From contig JADJXW010000010.1 in NCBI GenBank assembly GCA_016720075.1, forward strand, positions 1 through 64,000: a stretch of DNA of 64,000 nucleotides, given 5' to 3'. The notes below the pieces were generated by a model. The model searched no databases. It saw only the letters and a list, made by a program, of their open reading frames with translations, and was not told where the DNA came from. The stretch comes from Pseudomonadota bacterium. Lineage in GTDB: Bacteria; Pseudomonadota; Gammaproteobacteria; Steroidobacterales; Steroidobacteraceae. The number at the start of each line of letters is the position of its first letter. Position 1 is the stretch's first letter. This document shows positions 26,663 through 36,371 of this stretch, one piece after another. Made by a program: the position numbers and the translations under genes.

Positions 26663-28180
26663 ATGTCCCGCTTGCGGTGGCGTTTCAAGCCGGTGCGTAT
26701 CGCCCTGGCGTTCCTGCTGACCGGCGCGGCAATGGCAGCGCCCGTGGACGCGCCAAACAACGATGGCAGCACGCCCCTGCTCGCAGCCGTGATGCAGGAC
26801 GACCTCGACGCCGCCAGGCGTCTGCTTGCCCTCGGCGCCAAGGCTGATGCCGCCAACCGGTATCGCGTAACGCCGCTGTATGTGGCCGCGCTGCACGGCA
26901 ATACCGACATGATGGCCGCGCTGCTGGCGGCCGGCGCCGATCCGAATGGCGCTGCCCCGTCTGGCGAAACACTGCTGATGACATCCGCCCGCGCGGGTGT
27001 CGTGCAAGCCATGCGGCTCCTCATTGACGCCGGCGCGAAGGTCGATGCCCGGGAGCCGGCCTTCAACCAGACCGCCCTGATGCTGGCAGCGCGCAGCAAC
27101 AGTGCCGACGCGATCGCGCTGCTCCTGGACAGCGGCGCCGATATCAACGCACGCACCACCGTGGGCGAAACGCCGCCCTTCATTCCACCCTGCAAGGGCA
27201 CGGGGTGCGGCTCGGAAGGTGCGGGCATCAATCGCGGCGGCCTGCCTGACCGCGGGCGGCGCGATCCGGTCAAGGGCGGCATGACGCCCCTGCTCTACGC
27301 TGCGCGTGAAGGCGCGGATGGGGCTTTAGCCGTGCTGATCAAACGTGGCGCCAACCTCGAACTGGCGGAAGCCAATGGCATGACGCCGCTGCTGATGGCG
27401 GTGCTGAACAACCAGCTCGGTGCGGCCCGGCAGTTGATCGAAGCCGGCGCGAACGTGAATGTCGATGACTTCTATGGCCGCACGCCGCTGTGGGCGGCCG
27501 TGGAATACCGCAACCTCGACATGAACAACCGCCTTGAAGACAGCCCCGTCACCAACAATGTTGATCGCGCCGCAAGCCTGCCGCTGATCAGGTTGCTGCT
27601 GGAGAAAGGCGCCAACGTCAATGCGCGCACGCGCGAGGTTCCGCCTTCGCGCAAATGGCTCTACGCCCTCAACGATGTGTCGTGGGTGGACTACACCGGG
27701 CAGACGCCTTTTCTGCGCGCGGCATTCTCGGGCGATACCACGGTGATGCGTCTGCTGCTCGAGCACGGCGCCGACCCCAACCTTGCAACACATGGCGGCA
27801 CGACCGCGCTGATGGCAGCGTCTGGCGTGGGCTGGGTGGTGCAGCAGACCTATACGGAATCGATGCCGAGCCTGCTGCAGGCGATCAGCATCTGCCTCGA
27901 CCACAAGGCCGACGTGAATGCCGTGAATTCGATGGGACTCACCGCGCTGCTGGGGGCCGCCAACAAGGGCGCCAACGACATCATCAGGCTGCTGGTGGCG
28001 AATGGCGCGCGACTGGATGCCGTCGACAAGCAGGGCCGTGATGCCTATCGCTGGGCCGGGGGCGTGTTCCTTGCCGCAGTCGGCGCCGAGCTGAAGCCCC
28101 ACACCATCGCGCTGCTGGATGAGCTCAATCACCGTCCGCCCTCACGGGGACCGGGCGCCGAATCGCCGGTGGCGCAATGA
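26663..28180 (+). CDS. Secreted ankyrin-repeat protein
   Basis: 505 residues with a signal peptide (VRIALAFLLTGAAMAAPV). At least nine ankyrin repeats are visible through motifs such as DGSTPLLAAVMQDDLDAARRL, VTPLYVAALHGNTDMMAALL, GADPNGAAPSGETLL, GMTPLLMAVLNNQLGAARQL, GRTPLWAAVEYRNLDM and LTALLGAANKGANDIIRLLV. An insert after about residue 170 (PPFIPPCKGTGCGSEGAG) carries a CKGTGC pair. Periplasmic ankyrin proteins are thought to scaffold or protect oxidases, as AnkB does for catalase. It opens a six-gene operon and overlaps the DUF1592 gene by ATGA. Confidence 0.88.
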   Translation: MSRLRWRFKPVRIALAFLLTGAAMAAPVDAPNNDGSTPLLAAVMQDDLDAARRLLALGAKADAANRYRVTPLYVAALHGNTDMMAALLAAGADPNGAAPSGETLLMTSARAGVVQAMRLLIDAGAKVDAREPAFNQTALMLAARSNSADAIALLLDSGADINARTTVGETPPFIPPCKGTGCGSEGAGINRGGLPDRGRRDPVKGGMTPLLYAAREGADGALAVLIKRGANLELAEANGMTPLLMAVLNNQLGAARQLIEAGANVNVDDFYGRTPLWAAVEYRNLDMNNRLEDSPVTNNVDRAASLPLIRLLLEKGANVNARTREVPPSRKWLYALNDVSWVDYTGQTPFLRAAFSGDTTVMRLLLEHGADPNLATHGGTTALMAASGVGWVVQQTYTESMPSLLQAISICLDHKADVNAVNSMGLTALLGAANKGANDIIRLLVANGARLDAVDKQGRDAYRWAGGVFLAAVGAELKPHTIALLDELNHRPPSRGPGAESPVAQ

Positions 28181-30476
28181 GCACGTTGCGATTTTCCCTG
28201 CTGGTGGTCGTTGGCTTGCTGGCAGCGAATGCCAGCGCGCAGGAACTGGGCACCGGTCACTGGAACACACTGAAGCAGTACTGCAGCAAGTGTCACAACA
28301 CCGACGACTTCTCAGGTGGCTTTGCGATCGATCAGTTGAACCCGGGCGACCTGCACCCGGATGCGCAGCTGTGGGAGAAGGTGGCGCGCAAACTGCGCAG
28401 CGGCATGATGCCGCCACCGGGGCAGAAGCGCCCTCCCGTTGCCGACATCACCCGCGTGGCCCGCTCCCTGGAAACGGCACTCGACCGGGTTGCCATCCGG
28501 CATCCAAATCCCGGTGCCGTGCTGCTGCACCGGATGAACCGCAGCGAATACGCCAACGCGGTGCGAGACCTGCTGGCCCTGCCGGTGGATGCCGGTCAGC
28601 TGTTGCCGGCGGATGATTCGGTGTCCGGTTTCGACAACATCGCCAGCGCGCTGATGCTCTCCCCTGCATTGCTGCAGTCGTACATCACCGCCGCGTCGCG
28701 CATCAGCCGGCTCGCCGTGGGCGACCTGGGCAGCAGCCCCGTCATGACCCGCTTCCAGGCTCCGGCCGGCGTGTCACAGTCGGTGCACGTCGATGGCCTG
28801 CCGCTGGGCACACGTGGCGGCCTGAAGGTGCAGCATGTGTTCCCGCTGGATGCAGAGTACGAATTCACGATCCGTCGCAGCGGCCCCAACAACTTCGTGT
28901 TGCCGCAGGTGGGCACACGGGACCCGATTGAAGTGGCCATCGACGGCGTACGGGTGGCCCTCATCGAGGCCGGCAAGCCCACTCGCCTGCGCCTGCCGGT
29001 CAAGGCCGGCTCGCACACGGTGCAGGTGACCTTCCTGCACACGACCGCCGAGCAGGAGGTGAATGATCTCTTCGCCGTGCATGCGCAGAGCGTGAACGTG
29101 GGGGGATTCGATCTGCAGGGGCCGCTCAATCCGCAGGGCGTGGGAGATACGGAAAGCCGGCGCAGGATATTTGTCTGTTACCCGAAGGAGCCGTCGGAGC
29201 AGGCTGGTTGCGCAAGGCGGATCATCACCCGGCTTGCGACCCGCGCCTGGCGGGGCCCCGTGCCCGACGAAGCGATCAAGGAACTGGAAGGCTTCTACCG
29301 ACAGGGCGCCGAACTGCGGGATTTCGATACCGGCGTGCAGTACGCGCTGGCCCGCATCCTGAGCGATCCGCGCTTCATCTACCGCTTCGAGCAGGAGCCC
29401 GAATCCATCAAGGTTGGCGACAGCTATGCCCTCGGCGGACATGAGCTGGCGTCGCGCCTGTCATTCTTCCTGTGGAGCAGCATTCCAGACGAGGAACTGC
29501 TGCGTGCCGCCGGCGCCGGCGAATTGACCCATGCAAGGAAGCTGGAACAGCAGATCGATCGCATGCTGGCCGACCCGCGCGCCGACGCGCTGGTGCAGAA
29601 CTTCGCCCAGCAATGGCTCGGCCTGCGGCAACTTGCCACCATCAACCCCACGTCCACGGATTACGATGGCACGCTGCGCGAATCGATGCAGCGCGAAACA
29701 GAGCTGCTGTTCGCCTCGATCCTTCGCGAAGACCGCAGCGTGCTCGACCTGCTCGATGCCGACTACACCTTCGTGGATGAGCGCCTGGCCAGGCACTATG
29801 GCATTGCACGCGTCCAGGGCAGCCGATTCCGGCGCGTGCCGGTCACCAACGCCGATCGTCGCGGCATCCTGGGTCACGCCAGCGTGCTGACGCTGACGTC
29901 GGCGCCCAACCGCACCTCCGTGGTCAAGCGGGGCCAGTGGGTGCTTGAGAACCTGCTCGGCACGCCACCCTCACCACCACCGCCAGGCGTGGAGGTGAAC
30001 CTTGACCAGCCACCGGCGCCCGGCACGGCGCCGGCCACTCTGCGGCAGCGCATGGAACAGCACCGCACCAATCCCTCGTGCAATGCCTGCCATGGCGTGA
30101 TCGATCCCATCGGTATCGCACTGGAGAACTTCGATGCCATCGGCAAATGGCGCGATGCCACCGCCGGCCAGACCGTGGATGCCTCCACGCACTCTGGGAT
30201 GGAACGCCGCTCCATGGCGCCGCCGGTCTGCGCCAGGCGCTGATGGCCAGGAGTCCCCAATTCGCCGAAACCGTTGCAGAGAAATTGCTGGCCTACGGAA
30301 TCGGCCGCAAGGTCGAGTACCACGACATGCCGACGGTCCGCAGCATCGTCAGCCGCGCCAAGGCGCGCGATTACAGGCTCAGGGATCTGATCAAAGGAGT
30401 GGCGCTGAGCCCTGTCTTCCAGCGACGCGTCAAGCAGCCGACCCCTGAAAGTCCACTCGTGGCCCGGGAGCACTGA
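28177..30476 (+). CDS. DUF1592/DUF1588/DUF1585 cytochrome-like exported protein, frameshifted near C terminus
   Basis: About 765 residues once joined. Signal LLVVVGLLAANASA; an N-terminal heme-like motif CSKCHNTDDFSGGF (DUF1587-type). A DUF1595/1592 core follows (ATRAWRGPVPDEAIKELEGF, DPRFIYRFEQEPE, ELASRLSFFLWSSIPDEELL), then DUF1588 (RRGILGHASVLTLTSAPNRT, CNACHGVIDPIGIALENFDA). The frame breaks near 30195 (TVDAS, then one base out LWDGTPLHGAAGLRQAL). The DUF1585 tail (FAETVAEKLLAYGIGRKVEY) continues to the stop at 30476. Planctomycete-type PSD1 proteins share this order. They are exported multidomain cytochromes of unproven substrate. The next gene, DUF1552, follows with zero spacing. Confidence 0.85.
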
Positions 30477-31814
30477 ATGACATTCCTGACCCGCAAACAC
30501 CTGCCCCGCCGTACCGTGCTGCGTGGCCTCGGCGTCACCGTGGCGCTGCCGGTGCTGGATGCCATGATCCCGGCGGCCACGGCGCTTGCACAGACGGCAG
30601 CACGGCCTAAGCCACGCCTGTCGTGCATCTACATCCCGCACGGCGCCACGATGGATCTGTGGACGCCAAAGACCGTAGGAAGGGATTTGGAGTTCTCGCA
30701 GATCCTCAAGCCCTTCGAACCGTTCCGGCAGAGCATCACCGTCATCAGCAACCTGGCACACAGGAATGTGGCGCCGGCGGGTGGCGAGGATTCCGGCGGA
30801 GCCGAAAACCATTCCCGGGCGGCGGCGGTGTTCCTGACCGGCGCGCATCCGTTCAAGGGAGACATGGCGAAGGTGGGTGCCTCCGCGGACCAGATAGCCG
30901 CCGCCGTGATGGGGCAGGACACGCCTTTGCCATCGATCGAGATGTCGATCGAGCCTGCCATCGGCGGCTGCGACCTCGCCTTCACCTGTGCCTATCGCAA
31001 TACGCTCAGCTACAAGAACGAGTCACTGCCGCTGCCGATGGAGAACGATCCGCAGCGGGTGTTCGAACGCCTTTTCGGCGATGGCAGCACCGATGCGCAG
31101 CGCCGCGAGCGGCGGGCGCAGTCGGCTTCGATCCTGGATTCGATCCGGTCGCAGGCGTCGCAGTTGCAGCGGGGCATTTCTGCCGCGGACCGCGCCCGCA
31201 TGGACGACTATCTGCAGGAAGTTCGCGAAATCGAACGCCGCGTGCAGCGCATTGGCGAAAAGCTGGCCGGCAGCACGGCGCTGCCCGACGCGCCAGCCGG
31301 CACGCCGCCCAGCTTCGAGGCGCATGTAGAGCTGATGTTCGACCTGCAGGTGCTGGCATTCAAGACCGAGATCACCCGCGTTGCCACGCTGATGATGGCT
31401 CGGGACAATTCCAACACCCGCTACGCGGGCAGTGGCGTGGCAGAAGGGTTCCACAACGCCTCGCACCACAGCAACGAGCGCCGGAACATGGAACAGTTCG
31501 CGCTGATCAACGCGTTTCACGCCAACCTGATCGCCAGGTTCCTTGCCAAGCTGCAGAACACGCCTGACGGCGAACACAACCTGCTGCACAACACGATGGC
31601 GCTCTATGGCAGCAGCATGAGCGACGCCAACGAACACAACTTCGACCCGCTGCCCATCATCCTGGCCGGCAACGCAGGGGGTCGACTGCAGGGCAATCGC
31701 CACCTGTCATTTGCCCCGCATACGCCGATGTCGAATCTGCTGCTGGCCATGCTGCACAGGCTGGATGTGCCTGTGGGGAAGATCGGGGACTCCACCGGGG
31801 CGCTGGAGATCTGA
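30477..31814 (+). CDS. DUF1552 domain protein with Tat signal
   Basis: 445 residues. The N terminus KHLPRRTVLRGLGVTVALP is a twin-arginine signal and marks the family. Family segments are LSCIYIPHGATMDLWTP, NHSRAAAVFLTGAHP, PLPSIEMSIEP, GCDLAFTCAYRNTLSYK and a His-rich stretch (GFHNASHHSNERRNMEQF). The fold is alkaline phosphatase/sulfatase-like (DUF1501 relatives), and the activity is undefined. DUF1552 is nearly always next to DUF1592, and its start immediately follows that gene's stop, so the two are probably an exported complex. Confidence 0.88.
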   Translation: MTFLTRKHLPRRTVLRGLGVTVALPVLDAMIPAATALAQTAARPKPRLSCIYIPHGATMDLWTPKTVGRDLEFSQILKPFEPFRQSITVISNLAHRNVAPAGGEDSGGAENHSRAAAVFLTGAHPFKGDMAKVGASADQIAAAVMGQDTPLPSIEMSIEPAIGGCDLAFTCAYRNTLSYKNESLPLPMENDPQRVFERLFGDGSTDAQRRERRAQSASILDSIRSQASQLQRGISAADRARMDDYLQEVREIERRVQRIGEKLAGSTALPDAPAGTPPSFEAHVELMFDLQVLAFKTEITRVATLMMARDNSNTRYAGSGVAEGFHNASHHSNERRNMEQFALINAFHANLIARFLAKLQNTPDGEHNLLHNTMALYGSSMSDANEHNFDPLPIILAGNAGGRLQGNRHLSFAPHTPMSNLLLAMLHRLDVPVGKIGDSTGALEI

Positions 31815-31964
31815 ACCCATTCTCGAGTAAGGAGTAACGGAGCCGTATGGAATCGCCTTGTGCGGCTGTCAGGCGACAGCGGGCTCGGTTCCGGCGAACC
31901 GTTCGATGTGACTTGGGACTTGTACAATGATGTCGCTCAAAGAAAACCAAAGAAGACAACGAGC

Positions 31965-34373
31965 CATGCCTCCCCTCCGATTCGCCATTGGAGAGCCCTT
32001 CTATTTGAATGCGCCGTACTGGCCGCCCAGCAGCCGCCGCAGCCATCTGCCGCGCTCGCCGTCTACTCTGCCGAACAGGCAGCGGCCGGCGAAAAGATCT
32101 ACTTTGCACAGTGCGCGGTCTGCCACGGCGATGATCTCGCCGGTCGCGAAAAGGCCACCGCGCTGGCAGGCGCGCAGTTTCAAGATGCGTGGAATGGCAA
32201 GGACCTGCGCCGCCTGCTCGAGGGCATCGAGACCATGCCGCCCACGGCACCGAAGAGCCTGCCGGAGTCGCAGTACCTCGCGGTGCTCGCCTTCCTGCTG
32301 CGCAACGCCGGCATGCCTGAGGGAACCACGGCGCTGCCCGGTGACCGCGCGCAACTTGCCAGGATGCTGTTCGGAAGTGCGCCGTCGCGCAGTGTGGCCG
32401 CAGCGCCTGCTGCGCCAGCTGTTGGCGTGGCCCCGCGTAGTGGCGCGGTAGCGGCGCCCTCCTCTGCCGCCAGGCGGGGACCCGACATCGCCTGGACCAC
32501 CTACGGTGGCAACCTCGCAAGTCAGCGCTACTCGCCCGCCGACCAGATCACCAAAGACAACTTCGCCCAGCTCGAAGTCGCCTGGCGGCTGAAGACAGAT
32601 TTCCTGGGCCCCAGGCCCGACACGCTTTATTCAGCGACGCCGCTGCTGGTGGATCGCACGCTGTATACCACCGCCGGAACCCGGCGCGCGGCCATCGCGC
32701 TGAACGCTGTCACCGGTGAAATGCTGTGGATGCACACCGAGGATGAGGGCAAGCGCGGCCAGAACTCGCCCCGCAACGGCGCCGGCCGCGGCGTTGCCTA
32801 CTGGGCCAGCGCCGAGGGCACCGATCGCCGGGTGATCTACGTGACGCCGGGCTACCGGATGCTGGCGCTGGATGCCAGGACCGGCATTCCCGTGCCCTCG
32901 TTCGGCAGGAATGGCGCGGTGGATCTCAAGCTCGAGGCCGATCAGGAGGTCGATCTCGAAAGCGCCGAGCTGGGCCTCAATGCGACGCCGCTGATCGTTG
33001 GTGACGTGATCGTCGTCGGCGTCGCGCATCGTCCGGGAGGCGCGCCACGCACGATGCGCAATGCGCGCGGCATGGTGCGTGGCTACGACGCCCGCACCGG
33101 AAAGCGGCTGTGGATCTTCAACACCATTCCCCGGCGCGGCGAGTTCGGGTACGACACCTGGCTCGACAACGCCGCGGAGCGCAATGGCAATACCGGCGTC
33201 TGGTCGCAGATGAGCGCCGATCCTGAGTTGGGCCTCGTCTACCTGCCCGTCGAAATGCCCACCGGCGACTACTACGGTGGTAACCGGCCTGGCAATACGC
33301 TTTTTGCCGACAGCCTCGTGGCCGTGGATGTGAAGACCGGAAGGCGCAAGTGGCACTACCAGACGGTGCATCACGACCTGTGGGACTACGATCTTTCCTG
33401 CGCACCGATCCTGTTCGACATGCAGCGGAACGGCCGCACGATCAAGGCCATCGCGCAGCCCACCAAGCAGGCCTTCCTGTTCGTGTTCAACCGCGAGACC
33501 GGCGAGCCGATCTGGCCGATCGAGGAGCGGCCCGTGCCGCAGTCCGACGCGCCGGGAGAACGCAGCAGCCCCACGCAGCCGTTTCCGACTCGACCCCTGC
33601 CGTTCGACATGCAGGGCATCACCGATGGCGATCTGATTGACCTGACGCCCGAGCTCAAAGCGCAGGCGCTGGAAGTCGTGAAGCGCTACAGGATGGGCCC
33701 GCTGTTCACGCCGCCTGTCCTGAGTTCGCTCGAAGGGCCATTGGCTACGCTGCAAGTGCCTTCCGACGTCGGTGGCGCGAACTGGCCAGGCGGATCGTTC
33801 GACCCGGAGACCAATCGCCTCTACATCCATTCGCACACCAGCGTCTACCTGAGCGGCCTGGTTGCCGCCACTGCGCAGCAGTCCGACATGGGCTATATCG
33901 GAGGTCAGGCGCGCGCTCCGGGCGCCGGGGTCACTCGAGGCGGGGTCAATGTGCAGGGCCTGCCGCTGTTGAAGCCGCCTTACGACCGGATCACCGCCTA
34001 TGACATGAACACCGGCGAGAGGTTGTGGCAGAAAACCCATTCTTCGACGCCGGACGAGATCGCCAACCATCCCGCGCTGCGCGGCATGAAGCTGCCCCGC
34101 CTCGGCCAGCCTGGACGCACCTTCATCGGCACGCTGACCACGAAGTCCCTGCTGGTCGCGGGTGAGGGCGGCGTGCACACCAATGAAGTCGGCAAGCGCG
34201 TGGCGCTGCTGCGCGCCTACGACAAGCTGACCGGCGAGGATGTCGGCGCCGTCGAGATGCCCAGCAAGCAGACCGGCTCACCCATGACCTACGTGATCGA
34301 TGGCAAGCAGTTCATCGTGCTGGCCGTCAGCGGCAGCGATGGCGCGGAGATCCTCGCGTATGCATTGCCATAG
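31965..34373 (+). CDS. PQQ-dependent dehydrogenase with N-terminal cytochrome c
   Basis: About 800 residues. An N-terminal cytochrome c (QCAVCHGDDLAG) is joined by an Ala/Pro linker to an eight-bladed quinoprotein propeller (WTTYGGNLASQRYSPADQIT, HHDLWDYDLSCAPILFD, ANWPGGSFDPETNRLYIHSH, KSLLVAGEGGVHTNEVGKR). This is the inverse domain order of the 23176 gene and lacks the vicinal Cys pair, resembling glucose/shikimate-type quinoproteins. The start is uncertain: ATG 31965 encodes MPPLRFAIG in a different frame from ALLFECAVLAAQQ just after it, so one base may be missing near 31992. The main frame itself stays open from about 31860. Confidence 0.82.
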   Translation, partial: HASPPIRHWRALLFECAVLAAQQPPQPSAALAVYSAEQAAAGEKIYFAQCAVCHGDDLAGREKATALAGAQFQDAWNGKDLRRLLEGIETMPPTAPKSLPESQYLAVLAFLLRNAGMPEGTTALPGDRAQLARMLFGSAPSRSVAAAPAAPAVGVAPRSGAVAAPSSAARRGPDIAWTTYGGNLASQRYSPADQITKDNFAQLEVAWRLKTDFLGPRPDTLYSATPLLVDRTLYTTAGTRRAAIALNAVTGEMLWMHTEDEGKRGQNSPRNGAGRGVAYWASAEGTDRRVIYVTPGYRMLALDARTGIPVPSFGRNGAVDLKLEADQEVDLESAELGLNATPLIVGDVIVVGVAHRPGGAPRTMRNARGMVRGYDARTGKRLWIFNTIPRRGEFGYDTWLDNAAERNGNTGVWSQMSADPELGLVYLPVEMPTGDYYGGNRPGNTLFADSLVAVDVKTGRRKWHYQTVHHDLWDYDLSCAPILFDMQRNGRTIKAIAQPTKQAFLFVFNRETGEPIWPIEERPVPQSDAPGERSSPTQPFPTRPLPFDMQGITDGDLIDLTPELKAQALEVVKRYRMGPLFTPPVLSSLEGPLATLQVPSDVGGANWPGGSFDPETNRLYIHSHTSVYLSGLVAATAQQSDMGYIGGQARAPGAGVTRGGVNVQGLPLLKPPYDRITAYDMNTGERLWQKTHSSTPDEIANHPALRGMKLPRLGQPGRTFIGTLTTKSLLVAGEGGVHTNEVGKRVALLRAYDKLTGEDVGAVEMPSKQTGSPMTYVIDGKQFIVLAVSGSDGAEILAYALP

Positions 34374-34411
34374 CCTTCACCATCATCCCTCCAGCAAGCG
34401 CGAGCATTGCC

Positions 34412-35329
34412 ATGAAAGAAACTGACGTCGGGAACGAGATCATCAGCCGGCGTGAGATGCTGGCAGGCGCAGCCGGCGTCGCCCTGGTTTCCGCGCTCGC
34501 TGCGCGGACCTCGGCGGCAGCACAGGCACCGGCCGGCCCGCCGGGTAGCGGCCGCGGGCAGGTCATTCCAGCCGGCTCGGTGACGTTCAACACCGTCATC
34601 ACCAAGCTGAAGGCGGGCAGGCAGATTTTCAGCAACACCATCATGCAGCCGGATCTCGAGGCCGCCAAGAAGGCCTGCGAAGGACAGGACTTCATCTGGA
34701 TCGAAATGCAGCATTCCCGCCTGACATGGCGCGAAGTGGATGACCTGGTTCGCGTCATCGCACAGGCAGGCTGCATCCCGTTCGTTCGGGTGCCCAACGC
34801 CAACAAGGGTGACATCCAGAAAGCCACCGACGCTGGCGCACTGGGCATCATTGTTCCGATGGTCGACACCGTCGAGGAGGCGCGAAATGCGGTGTTGTAT
34901 GCCAAGTGGCCGATTGGCAGCCGCGACAACCCCAACACCAAGCCCTGGGGACACCGCAGCTCCGGCGGCGGACAGTTCACGCAACTCTGGGGCCCTGCCT
35001 ATCAGTCGAACGCCAACAACAACATCCTGATCATGATCCAGATCGAGAACCCGCAAGGCGTGGGCATGATCGACACCATCCTCGAGGAAGTGCCCGGCAT
35101 CGACATCGTCATGGTGGCGAGCAACGATTTCGGCTGGCAGGCCGGCGATCGCGACGGCGACGAGAGCTACAACGCGCGCGAGAAGATCGTGCGGGAAACC
35201 GTGCTGAAACACGGCAAGATCCTTTCCGGGCCTTCAAGCTGGCAGAACCGCCCTGGTTACCGGCTGTTCCAGGGCCGGCGCAGTGCCACCAACACCGGCT
35301 ACGATGGCACGGGCAACCGGATTGAATAG
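34412..35329 (+). CDS. Tat-exported HpcH/HpaI aldolase/citrate lyase family protein
   Basis: 305 residues. The N terminus has a Tat signal (ISRREMLAGAAGVALVSALA), followed by a class II pyruvate-aldolase core: FIWIEMQHSRLTWREVDDLV (catalytic His region), VPFVRVPNANKGDIQKATD-type segment, LGIIVPMVDTVEEA and IMIQIENPQGVGMID (metal-binding Glu), then MVASNDFGW (metal-binding Asp). HpaI-type enzymes are normally cytoplasmic and act on 2-oxo acids, so an exported copy is unusual. An insert of about 35 residues (GSRDNPNTKPWGHRSSGGG) precedes the metal Glu. It is in the operon between the quinoprotein and metallo-hydrolase genes. Confidence 0.85.
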   Translation: MKETDVGNEIISRREMLAGAAGVALVSALAARTSAAAQAPAGPPGSGRGQVIPAGSVTFNTVITKLKAGRQIFSNTIMQPDLEAAKKACEGQDFIWIEMQHSRLTWREVDDLVRVIAQAGCIPFVRVPNANKGDIQKATDAGALGIIVPMVDTVEEARNAVLYAKWPIGSRDNPNTKPWGHRSSGGGQFTQLWGPAYQSNANNNILIMIQIENPQGVGMIDTILEEVPGIDIVMVASNDFGWQAGDRDGDESYNAREKIVRETVLKHGKILSGPSSWQNRPGYRLFQGRRSATNTGYDGTGNRIE

Positions 35330-35349
35330 CCCTGGACAAGGAGATCGGG

Positions 35350-36342
35350 ATGAAAGCCAAGCTGTTCGCACTCGCGGCCGCCGTCGTCTGGAGCTCCGCA
35401 GCCATCGCTGCCGACGCTCCGGCGCAGTCGGTTGCCCAGCACGTGGAGGCCGCGCGCCGCGCCGCCGGCACGGACCACGGTTTCATCTTCGGCCGGCTGT
35501 GCGAGGACCCCATCAAGGCCATCAAGGCTGCGCCGCCTCTGGATGAGGTGCCTGCTGAACTGCCCGGCACGGATCCGGCGCGCAAGTGGTACGCGGAGCC
35601 GGCGCGCGTGTTCGACGATCTGTTCTTCCTCGGCCAGACGGTCTTCTCGGTGTGGGGCCTGCGCACCAGCGACGGCATCATCCTCGTGGACTCCATCTTT
35701 GACTATTCGGTCGAGGATGAAGTCATCGGTGGCCTGAAGAAGCTGGGCATCGACCCGAAGGAAATCCGCTACGTGATCATCAGTCATGCGCACGCCGACC
35801 ACTCCGGCGGCGCCGGCATCCTGCAGCAGCACGGCGCGCGCATTGTGATGTCCGAGGTGGACTGGAAGCTCTACGAAGCCGGCAACGACAAGATCAAGGC
35901 GAAGCGCGACATCGTCGCCACCGATGGCATGGCCATCAAGCTAGGTGATGCCACGGTTCGCGTGCACCTGACTCCCGGCCACACGCATGGAACACTCTCC
36001 ACCGTATTGCCCGTGCATGACAACGGCAAGGCCCACACGGCCGTGCTCTGGGGCGGCACACTGTTCAACTTCCGCGACCGCCCGGACGATCCGCGGGATG
36101 CGCGGCTGAAAGTCTATGCAGAGTCCGCCGCTCGCTTCCGCGAAGTGGCGCGCGCCGCCAACGCGGACATCCTGCTGTCCAACCACACCGCCTACGACGG
36201 CACTACGGTGAAGTTGCCTGCACTGGCCAGCCGCAAGGCCGGGCAGCCGCATCCCTACGTCATCGGCACGGATGCCGTGCAGCGGTACTTCCGCGTGGCG
36301 GAGGAGTGCGCGGTGGCGGCGCGGATGGCAGCGGAGAAGTAG
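35350..36342 (+). CDS. Secreted metallo-beta-lactamase-fold hydrolase
   Basis: 330 residues with a signal peptide (KAKLFALAAAVVWSSAAIAA). The zinc motif HAHADHSGG lies near residue 145, a third His in LTPGHTHGT near 213, and a later His in LLSNHTAYDG. The layout resembles class B3 lactamase-like exported hydrolases with an extended N-terminal segment. It probably hydrolyses a lactone or ester product of the operon's oxidases rather than an antibiotic, given the neighbours. It is the last gene of the ankyrin operon; its stop is directly followed by a tRNA-Ser-like remnant. Confidence 0.85.
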   Translation: MKAKLFALAAAVVWSSAAIAADAPAQSVAQHVEAARRAAGTDHGFIFGRLCEDPIKAIKAAPPLDEVPAELPGTDPARKWYAEPARVFDDLFFLGQTVFSVWGLRTSDGIILVDSIFDYSVEDEVIGGLKKLGIDPKEIRYVIISHAHADHSGGAGILQQHGARIVMSEVDWKLYEAGNDKIKAKRDIVATDGMAIKLGDATVRVHLTPGHTHGTLSTVLPVHDNGKAHTAVLWGGTLFNFRDRPDDPRDARLKVYAESAARFREVARAANADILLSNHTAYDGTTVKLPALASRKAGQPHPYVIGTDAVQRYFRVAEECAVAARMAAEK

Positions 36343-36369
36343 CGGAGAGTGAGGGATTCGAACCCTCGC
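36343..36369 (-). repeat. tRNA-Ser 3'-end remnant (possible attachment site)
   Basis: Read on the minus strand, this gives a T arm (GAGGG, TTCGAAT, CCCTC) followed by ACTCTCCGC, which matches the 3' acceptor strand of a bacterial tRNA-Ser with a GGAGAGT acceptor. No D or anticodon arm lies upstream, so it is not a complete tRNA. A 3' fragment of this kind is what site-specific integration into a tRNA gene leaves behind. The element would lie on the higher-coordinate side, where toxin-antitoxin fragments begin. Confidence 0.5.
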
Positions 36370-36371
36370 CT

